Shown: positions 1 to 9,539 of the stretch, piece by piece | How the letters are laid out: each line of letters opens with the position of its first letter | How positions within the stretch are numbered: position 1 is the stretch's first letter | Assembly (NCBI GenBank): GCA_003222275.1 | Contig: QHVJ01000157.1 | Location: 1 to 42,926 of the forward strand | Length of the DNA stretch: 42,926 nt | Reading direction: 5' to 3' | DNA from: Acidobacteriota bacterium | GTDB lineage: Bacteria; Acidobacteriota; Vicinamibacteria; Fen-336 | Notes under the pieces: generated by a model | Seen by the model: the letters and a program-made list of their open reading frames with translations, nothing else | Databases searched by the model: none | Told to the model about the DNA's origin: nothing | Program-made: the position numbers and the translations under genes

Positions 1-351
1 GGCCGGGCTGCGGACAGGGAGTTGAGGCTCGACGGCGACTCGGCCTCCGCCGTATCGCCGGTGGAGACGCTGGCGCTCGCCCTCGCCGGGTGCATGGCGA
101 GCGACCTCGTGCACATCCTCGTCAAGGGACGCATCGAACCGAGGGCGCTGACCGCCCGCCTCGTCGCCGAGCGCGCCCCCGAGGAGCCGCGGCGCCTGGT
201 GAGGGTGGACCTGCGCTTCGCGGTGCGCGGCCCCGTGCCCGCGGACAAGGTCGAGCGGGCGATCACGCTGTCGCGCGAGAAGTACTGCTCCGTCTGGCAC
301 TCGCTGCGGCCGGACATCGCGTTCACGACGTCGTTCGAGGTGTCCGCCTAG
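1..351 (+). CDS. OsmC-like protein, 5' truncated by window edge
   Basis: The frame is open from base 1 to a TAG at 349-351, so the N-terminus lies outside the window; the first visible possible start (TTG at 22) is probably internal. The visible 116 residues fit the C-terminal part of the OsmC/Ohr fold: SPVETLALALAGCMASDLVHIL carries the helix with the conserved Cys of the family, followed by a beta-alpha segment ending SREKYCSVWHSL, the usual place of the second Cys. OsmC-family proteins reduce organic hydroperoxides with this Cys pair; many members of the wider YhfA group have no proven role. It converges on the minus-strand ELWxTDGT gene with 10 bp between stops. The family call is fairly secure, the substrate is unknown. 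Confidence 0.7.
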   Translation, partial: GRAADRELRLDGDSASAVSPVETLALALAGCMASDLVHILVKGRIEPRALTARLVAERAPEEPRRLVRVDLRFAVRGPVPADKVERAITLSREKYCSVWHSLRPDIAFTTSFEVSA

Positions 352-361
352 CGCCCGTTGC

Positions 362-1819
362 TCAACGCGGCCGGTACGCCCACGGCTCCTCGCCGGAGAG
401 GCCGTCCGAGGCCGTGAAAAAGATCCGGTCCCCGAAGCTGAAACCGCGGCGAAAGCCCGCGGGCAGCCCCGAACCGGGACCGTTTTGGATGTCGGCAACG
501 AGCCGGGTGCCTTCCGTCGTACCATCCGTCTGCCACAGCTCGATGCCGTGAGAAGGTTCGTAGGCGGCGAAGAAGAGCAGGTCTCTGTGGGTAAAGAAAC
601 CGCTGGGCGAAGAGTGGCCGGTCCCGGGATTGATGTCTTTCACCAACACCGTTCCCTCCGTCGTTCCATCGGTGGCCCATGGCTCTTGACCGTGTTGCGG
701 ATCCGCTGCGGCCGCGAAGAGCCGCCCCCGCCAGTCGACGAGACTCGAGGGAGCTATGGTGGAGACCCGACGGGTGCCGCGGTGGCTTCCGTCGGTCTTC
801 CACAGCTCCCGAGCGCCGAGGGTTTCACCCGCGGCGAAGAATAGGACGTCTCGCGAGACGGTCGCGCGAGGAAATCCGGGGAACGGAACCGCGAGCGAAT
901 ATGTGCCGCGAGACGTGCCGTCGCTCCGCCAGATCTCGCTCAGGCCGTCCCTGCTCTGGGCCGAGAAGTACAGCCGGCCGTCGAGGACTGCGCCGTAGAG
1001 GATACCCACGCCATTGCACGGGCCCGGGCAGATGTCCGTGACGAGCCGCGTGCCCTCGGCGGTCCCGTCGGTCGCCCACAGCTCGTTGCCGACGACGCCG
1101 TCGTTCACCGCGAAGAACACCAGGCCGCCGGCAGCCACCCACGGTCCCTCTACCGGAGTCGCCCGCGATGGTGAGATCTCGCGGACGAAGCGGGTTCCCG
1201 CGGCTGTTCCATTCGTCGTCCACAGCTCCTTCGAGTAATCGGGACCGAGGACCTCGATCAGGATCTGGTCCCCGAGTCGCGCAAACATCGTGGGCGCACC
1301 GGAGTCGCTTCCTGGGCGTATGTCCAACACAAGATGGGTGCCTTCGGTCGTCCCGTCGGTCTTCCACAGCTCTTGGCCGTGAGCCTCGTCCTGGGCCTGG
1401 AAGAGTAGCTCGTCGCCGACCGGAAGGAACCAGTTCGGATTCGATGAGCACGGGCCCGGGCAGATGTCGGCGACCAGCCGAGTGCCGGCGGCCGTCCCGT
1501 CCGTCGCCCACAACTCGAGCCCGTGCGTGCCGTCGTCGGCGTCGAAGAGCACTCGCCCATGCAACGAAGAAAATTGGCCGGCGTAGGGATCGGACATCGA
1601 CGCGGCGGCACCCGGCCGGATGTCGCGGACGAGATAGGGCGCGGCGCCGTCTGCATTACCGGACGGGAACGGGGTCGGTCCCGCGGAGGGTGATTCCGGG
1701 CCGGACGGCGACACTGCCGTTCCACACGCGCCAGCGAGGAGCACGGCCACCAGCAGCGAGATGGCACGGTATACGCGGCTGTTCGACTCCCGAACGTCCC
1801 CGTTCCGCTTCTCGAACAT
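362..1819 (-). CDS. Secreted ELWxTDGT-repeat lipoprotein, probable beta-propeller
   Basis: A 485-aa protein from the ATG at 1819; a TTG at 1855 would add 12 residues. After a positively charged N-terminus comes a hydrophobic segment ending LLAGAC, a plausible though non-ideal lipobox, then a Ser/Pro/Gly-rich linker. The rest is built of about 50-residue units, each carrying E-[LIP]-W-x-[TS]-[DN]-G-[TS]-x-x-GT. I count eight complete motifs (ELWATDGTAAGT, ELWKTDGTTEGT, ELWTTNGTAAGT and so on) and a final truncated one, EEPWAYRPR. Such repeats usually form blades of a secreted propeller; no enzymatic residue is recognisable. Two units contain the insert DICPGPC. It lies downstream of the dipeptidase gene on the same strand with 87 bp between. 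Function unknown. Confidence 0.8.
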   Translation of the reverse strand: MFEKRNGDVRESNSRVYRAISLLVAVLLAGACGTAVSPSGPESPSAGPTPFPSGNADGAAPYLVRDIRPGAAASMSDPYAGQFSSLHGRVLFDADDGTHGLELWATDGTAAGTRLVADICPGPCSSNPNWFLPVGDELLFQAQDEAHGQELWKTDGTTEGTHLVLDIRPGSDSGAPTMFARLGDQILIEVLGPDYSKELWTTNGTAAGTRFVREISPSRATPVEGPWVAAGGLVFFAVNDGVVGNELWATDGTAEGTRLVTDICPGPCNGVGILYGAVLDGRLYFSAQSRDGLSEIWRSDGTSRGTYSLAVPFPGFPRATVSRDVLFFAAGETLGARELWKTDGSHRGTRRVSTIAPSSLVDWRGRLFAAAADPQHGQEPWATDGTTEGTVLVKDINPGTGHSSPSGFFTHRDLLFFAAYEPSHGIELWQTDGTTEGTRLVADIQNGPGSGLPAGFRRGFSFGDRIFFTASDGLSGEEPWAYRPR

Positions 1820-1906
1820 CCATTCCCCGAATGTGGGCGCCTTTGACGTCCGCAACGGGGCAGAGCAAGCGGAATGCCACGATCCGCTGTCCGGGCTGGC
1901 GCAAGG

Positions 1907-3079
1907 CTAGGGCAACGCCTCCGACAGCAACCGAAACACGTTGCCACCCATGACCTGCTCCACCTGCGCCTCGGTGAATCCCTCCGCGAGGAGAGCCTCG
2001 GTGATTTCCGCGAGGCCGGTCGCGTCGAAGGGCTCGGCGACTGCGCCGTCGAAGTCGGAGCCCAGCGCCACGTGGTCGATACCGGCCACGCCCACCGCGT
2101 AGCCGATCGCCCGCGCCACCGCCCGGCCCCCCGTCCCGCACACCGCCGTCTGCCAGAACCCGATGCCGACGAGGCCGCCGGTCCGCGCGACGCCCCGCAG
2201 CGCATCGTCGTCGAGGTTGCGCACGTTGTCGCAGGTCCCCCTCACGCCCGTGTGGGAGACCACCACCGGGCGGGTGGCGACCGCCAGCGCGTCACGGATC
2301 GTGGCCGGCGACGCGTGGGCGAGGTCCAGCAGCATCCGCTGCTCCTCCAGACGCCGGACGACGTCCCTCCCCTTCGCGGTGAGGCCGCCCTTGCCCACGC
2401 CGTGCGCGGACCCGCCGAGCTCGTTGTCGAAGAAGTGCACGAGTCCGACCATGCGGAAGCCGGCCCCGAAGAGCACGTCGAGGTTGCCGGTATCGCCCTC
2501 CAGCGCGTGCGCGCCCTCGAGGCCGAGCAGGCCGGCGGTGATCCCGCGCCCCGTGCGCCGGCGCTGGCGGTAGGCCGCGAGGTCGGACCGGCTTCGCAGG
2601 ACCGTCAACCGCCCTTCCGAGCGGGCGGCGGCCGTGTCGAGCCGGCGGGCCTGGTACAGCGCGCGCTCCTTCAAGCTGAACCAGGTCGCCGGCGGCCAGT
2701 GCTGCGCCATCGCGAGCAGCGTGACGTTGTCGCTGCGGTCGTCGTTGCTCTCGAGGTTGAGGTTGCGCGGAGTCTTGGTGACGACGGTGAAGGCCTGGAG
2801 GGCCACGTTGCCCTCCAGGAGCCGAGGCACGTCGACGTGGCCGCGCGCAGAGCGGTCGAGCAGGTTGCGGGCCCACAGCAGCGTGTCGGCATGGAGGTCG
2901 GCGACGAGGAGCCGCTCGTGCAGGCGCCGCGCGGCGTCCGAAACGGCCGGGCGCGGCCCCGGGATGATCGTGTTGACCCGTCGGTCCGTCGCATCCGCGG
3001 CCAGGAAGAGGAAGGCGCCGACCACGATGAGGAGGGCGACGGCAGAGGTGATGAGGACCGCTTTCAGGAGAGGGGCCAT
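1907..3079 (-). CDS. Membrane dipeptidase, peptidase family M19
   Basis: A 390-aa zinc dipeptidase of the renal dipeptidase family, which cleaves dipeptides (some members accept D-amino acids at the C-terminal position). Residues 5-27 form an N-terminal membrane anchor or uncleaved signal, so the catalytic domain is outside the cytoplasm. Family metal ligands are visible: H63 and D65 in DLHADT, bridging E188 in GLEGAH, H255 in DLAHAS, H276 in VVSHTG and D342 in GSDFDG. The start is ATG 3079, just before the hydrophobic segment; the frame stays open upstream to 4405 only because it runs antisense to the next gene and through a repeat. It is divergent from the unknown secreted gene at 3197. Confidence 0.9.
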   Translation of the reverse strand: MAPLLKAVLITSAVALLIVVGAFLFLAADATDRRVNTIIPGPRPAVSDAARRLHERLLVADLHADTLLWARNLLDRSARGHVDVPRLLEGNVALQAFTVVTKTPRNLNLESNDDRSDNVTLLAMAQHWPPATWFSLKERALYQARRLDTAAARSEGRLTVLRSRSDLAAYRQRRRTGRGITAGLLGLEGAHALEGDTGNLDVLFGAGFRMVGLVHFFDNELGGSAHGVGKGGLTAKGRDVVRRLEEQRMLLDLAHASPATIRDALAVATRPVVVSHTGVRGTCDNVRNLDDDALRGVARTGGLVGIGFWQTAVCGTGGRAVARAIGYAVGVAGIDHVALGSDFDGAVAEPFDATGLAEITEALLAEGFTEAQVEQVMGGNVFRLLSEALP

Positions 3080-3122
3080 CGAGGCGGCGCGACGCGGCGG
3101 AGGGTACCCTTCCCCTCGCGAT

Positions 3123-3136
3123 CGGTCAAATGACCG
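3123..3136. promoter_or_regulatory. Inverted repeat, possible operator between divergent genes
   Basis: CGGTCA-AA-TGACCG is a perfect palindrome with 6-bp arms in the 117-bp gap between the divergent dipeptidase and 3197 genes. Position and symmetry fit a dimeric regulator site, but only one copy is present and no regulator gene is adjacent. Confidence 0.3.
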
Positions 3137-3196
3137 CCGGCATCGCCGGTTCGTTAACGGTCCGCCCGGTTCCGGCGTCTGGCTTTCCGGAGGTCC

Positions 3197-4291
3197 ATGA
3201 TGATCATCGCTCGCTGGCTTCCGCTGCTCCTCGCCGCCGGGCTGGGAATGGATGCGTCTGCGGAGGGCCTGGTGGTGCACGAGTGGGGCACCCTCACATC
3301 GGTGGTCGGCGAGGACGGCGTGCCCATCTCGTGGCATCCGCTCCGGCAGCGAAGCGACCTGCCTGGCTTCGTGTACGTGGGCATCCCCAAGGGCCGCCAA
3401 ACGGCCACCGTGCGCATGGAGACGCCTGTCCTCTACTTTTATGCGGACCGGGAGACCGTAGCCTCGGTCAGGGTCGACTTCCCCGGGGGCCAGATCACCG
3501 AGTGGTATCCGGCGGCCCAGTGGGCGCCGTCGAGGCTGCGATGGAGCCGGGTCCGGATCCGACCCGAAACGGCGAGCCCTCTCCGCCGTGAAGCGAGGGA
3601 CAGCCACTACTACCACGCCCGGCAGACCGACGCGGCGTTGGTGGCGGTAGGAAACGGCGCGGCGCTTCAGCACGAGAGGTTCCTCTTCTACCGCGGCGTG
3701 GGCACGTGCCGCCTTCCGGTATCCCTCCGCCTCGCGGGCGAGTCGGTCGAGGTGGCCAGCGGAGCGGAGGTCGGTCCGGTGGTGCTCTTCGAGCGCCACG
3801 GCGGCCTCGTCGGCTATCGGCGGCAGGACGTCGCGGACGGCGGGGCCTTCCTCGAGCGCCCGGTGCTCGGCGATTCGCTCGCCGCCCTCCGCGCGGAGCT
3901 CCAGCAGATGCTGGTCGAGAGGGGCCTCTATCCCCGGGAAGCGGCCGCCATGCTGGCGACGTGGGACGAATCGTGGTTCGAGGAGGGACTGCGGCTCTTC
4001 TACATCCTGCCCGGCCCCGAAACGGACGCCCTCCTGCCCTTGTCGATCGACCCCCAGCCGCAGGAGCGCGTGCGGGTGCTGGTGGCCCGGATCGAGATCC
4101 TCACCCCGGAGATGGAGAGGGAAGCGGAGGACCGGCTCGCCGCCGCTTCCTCCGGCCCCCTCCCGGGTGGACGGTTCACGGAGGCGCTCCTGCGGCGGGT
4201 CCGGGACCGGACGGACGACGTCCGCCTGCGCGCCCGGATTCGGCGCTTGCTCTTCAGTGAGCAAGGGGGTGCTAGCGGCGCACCCCCTTGA
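3197..4291 (+). CDS. Secreted protein of unknown function (VVHEWGTLTS motif)
   Basis: A 364-aa protein with an excellent ribosome binding site (CCGGAGG, 5 nt before ATG 3197) and a signal peptide of about 22 residues ending DASA. The mature N-terminus starts with VVHEWGTLTSVVGEDG; I associate this HEWGT-type opening with an uncharacterised secreted family of large-genome environmental bacteria, without a known activity. Further on there are METPVLYFY, DESWFEEGLRLFYILP and a C-terminal Arg/Glu-rich helix. No catalytic motif is recognisable. The last codons, after about LLFSEQ, are encoded by a dispersed repeat (module A), and the stop TGA at 4289-4291 starts on the last base of its hairpin. 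The natural C-terminus may therefore have been replaced by repeat sequence. Confidence 0.65.
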   Translation: MMIIARWLPLLLAAGLGMDASAEGLVVHEWGTLTSVVGEDGVPISWHPLRQRSDLPGFVYVGIPKGRQTATVRMETPVLYFYADRETVASVRVDFPGGQITEWYPAAQWAPSRLRWSRVRIRPETASPLRREARDSHYYHARQTDAALVAVGNGAALQHERFLFYRGVGTCRLPVSLRLAGESVEVASGAEVGPVVLFERHGGLVGYRRQDVADGGAFLERPVLGDSLAALRAELQQMLVERGLYPREAAAMLATWDESWFEEGLRLFYILPGPETDALLPLSIDPQPQERVRVLVARIEILTPEMEREAEDRLAAASSGPLPGGRFTEALLRRVRDRTDDVRLRARIRRLLFSEQGGASGAPP

Positions 4292-4332
4292 ACCCCCGCT
4301 CGCTTCGCGGGAGTGAATCCCGCTCCGCTCGT
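4258..4332 (-). repeat. Module A repeat, copy 1 (two hairpins)
   Basis: Hairpin 2 comes first on the plus strand: AAGGGGGTGC at 4263-4272, loop TAGCGGC, GCACCCCCTT at 4280-4289, a 10-bp perfect stem. Hairpin 1 is GCGGGA 4307-4312, loop GTGAA, TCCCGC 4318-4323. The element lies at the 3' end of the 3197 gene and encodes its last residues and stop. With module B at 4358-4404 it forms a composite between two convergent genes. A transcript-ending or 3'-protecting role is inference. Confidence 0.85.
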
Positions 4333-4357
4333 GGCTTTTGCCTTCTTCTAATTGTTC

Positions 4358-4404
4358 GTTCTCTGCGGCCTCTGCGTTCCTCCGCGGCCTCTGCGTTGAA
4401 GGCA
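4358..4404 (-). repeat. Module B repeat, copy 1
   Basis: Two near-direct copies of CTCTGCGGCCTCTGCG, the second with CCGCGG, followed by TTGAAGGCA. It ends 5 bp from the stop codon of the O-methyltransferase. The 25-bp linker to module A is shared in outline with the 42.0-kb composite (AACG-R-ACAAT and GGCAAA blocks). Confidence 0.85.
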
Positions 4405-4409
4405 AGCGG

Positions 4410-5045
4410 CTACAGCCGCAGCGACGCCGACACGCCGTCCCGGGTGGGGTTGAGGGTGGTCAAGAAGCCCTTGTGCGCGAAGAGCCGGCGCGTGAACTCC
4501 TGGATGCCCCGCGTGGCCGGCGAGCCGTCGCTCTCGCCTTCGAGGACGCGTCCCGACCACAGGACGTTGTCGCTGATGAAGAGGCCGCCCGGCCGCAGGT
4601 GGGCGTAGGCCAGGTCCACCGTGTCGGGATACCCGTCCTTGTCGATGTCGTTGTAGATGATGTCCCACATCCCGCCCGTCTTGCGCAGCGCGGCGGTGGC
4701 CTCCTCGCGGTGGTAGGTGATGCGGCTCCAGACTCCGGCCGCGGTGAGGAAGCCCTCGGCGAGGCGGATGTTGTCCTCCGAAAGCTCCGTGCAGTGGACG
4801 ACGCCGGCTTCTCCGACCGCGCGGGCGAAGTGCAGGGCCGAGTAGCCGTAGCCGGAGCCGAGCTCGAAGACGCGGCGGGCGCGGATGGACCGCGTCAGCA
4901 CCTGCAGGTAACGGCCGACGAGCGGGCCCACGATGGGGAACTTCCGCTGCCGGCCCATCTCCTCCATCTCGAGGCGGACGGGATCCCCGTCGTCGTACAG
5001 CCGGCGGAGGTAGTCCTCGATCCGGGGATTCACTATCTCGGGCAT
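4410..5045 (-). CDS. SAM-dependent O-methyltransferase (catechol-type family)
   Basis: A 211-aa protein of usual length for the O-methyltransferase family 3 (caffeoyl-CoA/catechol OMT type). The SAM-binding motif I is VFELGSGYGYSAL at about 58-70; the acidic residue after strand 2 is in CTELSEDN; the metal-binding region is probably IIYNDIDKDGY, followed by LRPGGLFISDNVLWSG. It should transfer a methyl group to a hydroxyl on a small phenolic or catechol substrate; the substrate cannot be told. The start ATG 5045 is preceded by CGGAGG. It begins only 18 bp after coxD on the same strand, so it is probably the last gene of the respiratory operon. Confidence 0.85.
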   Translation of the reverse strand: MPEIVNPRIEDYLRRLYDDGDPVRLEMEEMGRQRKFPIVGPLVGRYLQVLTRSIRARRVFELGSGYGYSALHFARAVGEAGVVHCTELSEDNIRLAEGFLTAAGVWSRITYHREEATAALRKTGGMWDIIYNDIDKDGYPDTVDLAYAHLRPGGLFISDNVLWSGRVLEGESDGSPATRGIQEFTRRLFAHKGFLTTLNPTRDGVSASLRL

Positions 5046-5063
5046 CGCGTCCTCCGGTTTGCG

Positions 5064-5363
5064 CTAGGTCCCCGGCGTCCCCACCCAGTTCCGCGTCAGG
5101 TAGTCGGCCGCCACCCCCGCGATGAGCGTCAGGAGCCACAGGATGCCGCCGCCGACGGCGAGCGCCACGAGGCGGCTCGAGTACTTCACGTGCATGAAGA
5201 ACAGGACGACAAGAGCGGCCTTGGTGACGGCGATGAGCAGGGCCACGGGCGTGTTCCACATCCCGAGGTCGACGGTGGCCGCGAAGACGGTACCCGCCGT
5301 GAGCACCATCAGCGCAACGAAAACGGCCACGTAGACGCCCGGGGAAACAATGTGTTCGGACAT
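5064..5363 (-). CDS. coxD: Cytochrome c oxidase subunit IV (caa3 type)
   Basis: A 99-aa protein with three hydrophobic segments (about 9-29, 38-57 and 65-87), the size and pattern of the small prokaryotic subunit IV. The central helix carries TKAALVVLFFMHVKYS, characteristic of this family. It is an accessory subunit of the terminal oxidase in the cytoplasmic membrane and has no redox cofactor. ATG 5363 overlaps the coxC stop by one base (TGATG), indicating translational coupling. Confidence 0.85.
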   Translation of the reverse strand: MSEHIVSPGVYVAVFVALMVLTAGTVFAATVDLGMWNTPVALLIAVTKAALVVLFFMHVKYSSRLVALAVGGGILWLLTLIAGVAADYLTRNWVGTPGT

Positions 5364-6050
5364 CAGTGGTGCCGTCCTATCAGGTACAGCAGCGGAAAGA
5401 GAAAGATCCAGATGATGTCCACGAAGTGCCAGTAGAGCCCGGTCAGCTCCACGGGCGTGTGGTACTCGGGGCTGAACCGTCCGCGGTGCGCCATCCACGC
5501 GATGAAGAGGATGATGGGGATCCCGATCACCATGTGGGTGGCGTGCAGGCCGGTCATCGCGAAGTAGAGCGCGTAGAAGATCTGCGCCGGCCGGGACTCC
5601 TCGCCCTCCAGGTGCAGCTCCTCGGCCTGGAAGCGCTCGCCCGGCACCAGGTGGTGGTCGAACTTGTCCTTGTACTCCACCGCCTTGATCCCCAGGAACA
5701 CCGAGCCCAGGGCCACGGTGAGGAGCAGCCAGGCGACCGTCGCCCGCCGCCGGCCGAGGGCGGAGGAGTGCACGCCCATGGCCATGGTCAGGCTGCTGCA
5801 GATGAGCACCGCGGTGTTGACGGCGCCCAGCGTGAGGTTCAGGTGGCGGCTGGACTGCACGAACGCGTGGAAGTACAGGTTGCGGTAGATCGTGTAGGCC
5901 AGGAACAGGCCGCCGAAGAACATCACCTCCGTCACGAGGAACACCCACATGCCGAAGGTGGCGGCCTCTTTCTGCGCGGGGAGGCTCTCGAAGTGATGGA
6001 CGAGGTCCGGGTGATGGCGGTCCGCGTCCCTTCCGTGCGCGTCGGCCACG

Positions 6051-6058
<8 letters not shown>
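5363..6058 (-). CDS. coxC: Cytochrome c oxidase subunit III (caa3 type)
   Basis: A 231-aa membrane protein with about five to six transmembrane helices. It carries family hallmarks: [23 protein letters not shown] near the N-terminus, [13 protein letters not shown] with the membrane Glu/Tyr, MTGLHATHM, and the C-terminal [21 protein letters not shown]. Subunit III stabilises the catalytic core and proton uptake. The start is unusual: TTG at 6058, supported by a strong GAGGAGGAGG six bases upstream, inside the end of coxA (8-bp overlap). A GTG at 6049 is an alternative with poorer spacing. Confidence 0.92.
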
Positions 6059-7723
<1,665 letters not shown>

Positions 7724-7727
<4 letters not shown>

Positions 7728-8746
7728 CGGCCTTGCCCTCTCGATCGGGGAGCCGCGGCCGGCGACGCGATGGCGGGAGCGGGGGACGCCAGCGCCGCGC
7801 CGGGTCCGGCCGTGGCGGGACCGCCCAGGCTCTGGATGTAGGCGACGAGCTGCATGAGGCTCTCCTCGCTCACCAGGCCCTGGTAGGTCGGCATCACCGG
7901 CTGGAAGCCGGCCACGATCCTGGCCGCGGGGTTCACGATCGACTCCCGGATGTACGCCTCGTCGGCCGTCACGCGCTCGCCGCTGGCGAGCGTCACCGGA
8001 TGGCCGAACACGCCTTCGAGCTTCGGACCGCGGCCTTCGGAGTCGGCGCGGTGGCAGGTGATGCAGGCCAGGTCTTGGAAGAGCCTCTCTCCCGCCGCCG
8101 CGAGCGAGGTCCCGGTGGCGCCCCCGGCCAGCCAGGTCTGGAACGCCGCCGGCTCCATCACGGTGACGGTGCCGATCATCCCCGAATGCTTGGTGCCGCA
8201 GTACTCCGCGCAGAAGAGGTGGTAGGTCCCGGTGCGCGTGGCCTGGAACCAGGTGGTCACGTAGCGGCCGGGGACCACGTCCTTCTTCATGCGGAACGCG
8301 GGGACGAAGAAGCTGTGGATCACGTCCTCCGAGGTCAGGGTGAGCTTGACCGGCACGCCCACCGGCACGTGGAGCTCGTTGATCTCGCGCTGGCCGGTCA
8401 TGTGCTGCGTCTTCCACATCCAGCGCTTCCCCACCACGTAGATGTCCATGGACGCCGGCGGCACGCGGGCCATGGCGAAGAATACCTCCGCCCCCCACAG
8501 GAAGATCACCATCACGATGCCAAGGGGAATGAGCGTCCACGTCAGCTCCAGGACGGTCGAGCCATGGATGGGCCGCGGACGCTCGTCGGGGGAGCGGCGC
8601 CGGAAGCGGATGGCGAAGCTCACCACCAGCGTCGCGATGAGAACGCCGAAGAAGACGCTGACGAGGATGAGGAAGAGGTAGAGGGCGTCCACGCGGCCCG
8701 CCATGGTGGAGGCCGGCACGGGAAAGAGCGGAAGCTCGGTTCCCAT
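7724..8746 (-). CDS. coxB: Cytochrome c oxidase subunit II fused to cytochrome c (caa3)
   Basis: A 340-aa protein with two transmembrane helices (about 20-46 and 66-90), then a periplasmic cupredoxin domain with the binuclear CuA site: H144, C179, E181, C183, H187 and M190 ([12 protein letters not shown]). A cytochrome c domain follows, with heme motif CITCH at 228-232 and probable axial M285 in PVMPTYQG. The fusion makes the oxidase a caa3 enzyme that takes electrons from cytochrome c or directly from alternative complex III. The C-terminus is a Pro/Ala tail. The start lies one base after the sco stop. Confidence 0.96.
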
Positions 8747-8747
8747 G

Positions 8748-9539
8748 CTAGCCCGCCCTTTCCCGGCGCAGGGAAACGAGCACGAAGGAGGCGAGACCGA
8801 GCACGGTCAGGATGCCGCCCAGGCGCACCAGCCTCAGCACCGAAGCCGCATAGCGGCCGCGCGCCGGGTCGTATTGGTAGCAGTAGAGGAGCACGGTGTC
8901 GACGGGGTTGCCGATGCGCCGCTGCGACGCCTCGACCAGGGCCAGCCGCAGGTCGCGCGGCGCGTACTCCACCCCGTACATGTAGCGCGCGATGCGGCCG
9001 TCGGGCGTGAGGACGACGAGCCCGGCGGGATGCGCGTACTGCCGCGTCTCCGCATCCCAGACGTAGCGGAAGCCCACCGCGCGCGTGAGGGCCGCGATGG
9101 CGGGCGCGTCGCCGGTGAGGAAGTGCCAGCCCTCGGCCGCGCCGGGACGCGGGTAGCGCTCGAGGTGCGCCTTCTTCTTCGCCGCCGCCAGCGGCGCCGT
9201 CTCCTTGGGCTCGAAGCTCACGGTGACGACGTCGAACTCCTTCCCCACGTCGAACGTGAGGACGGAGAGAGCGCTGGCCAGGCCGTTCAGCGTGAGCGTG
9301 CAGAGCATGGGGCACTGGTAGTAGACGAGCGAGAGCACCATGGCTCGTCCGCGGAAGAGCGAGCGCAGCGGGATCAGGCGGCCGACCTCGTCGCGGAAGA
9401 CGAGGTCGAGGGGCACCTGCTCCCCCAGGCGCTGGTCGTAGCCGACGTCCCGGAGCAGGGTGGGCCTCTCCTGCGCCGGCTGCGCGGACGCCAGCACCGC
9501 CGCCGACACGAGGGCCACCGCGAGCGCCGACGCTTTCAC
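8748..9539 (-). CDS. SCO family copper chaperone/thiol protein
   Basis: A 263-aa protein with a signal peptide (about 1-19, ending LASAQ), a thioredoxin-like domain and a C-terminal membrane helix (about 232-255). The copper-binding residues of the family are present: C76 and C80 in YYQCPMLCT and H170 in QYAHPAG. SCO proteins deliver copper to, or reduce the cysteines of, the CuA site of subunit II, which fits the next gene. The start ATG overlaps the stop of the 147-aa gene (ATGA). The C-terminal anchor, rather than only an N-terminal one, is typical of versions found in alternative complex III clusters. Confidence 0.9.
   Translation of the reverse strand: MKASALAVALVSAAVLASAQPAQERPTLLRDVGYDQRLGEQVPLDLVFRDEVGRLIPLRSLFRGRAMVLSLVYYQCPMLCTLTLNGLASALSVLTFDVGKEFDVVTVSFEPKETAPLAAAKKKAHLERYPRPGAAEGWHFLTGDAPAIAALTRAVGFRYVWDAETRQYAHPAGLVVLTPDGRIARYMYGVEYAPRDLRLALVEASQRRIGNPVDTVLLYCYQYDPARGRYAASVLRLVRLGGILTVLGLASFVLVSLRRERAG

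Noticed and set aside
1907-4405. An 832-codon minus-strand frame covering the dipeptidase and 1.3 kb upstream
   Set aside because: The upstream part is antisense to the 3197 gene and reads through modules A and B; the protein has a clear membrane anchor and start at 3079.
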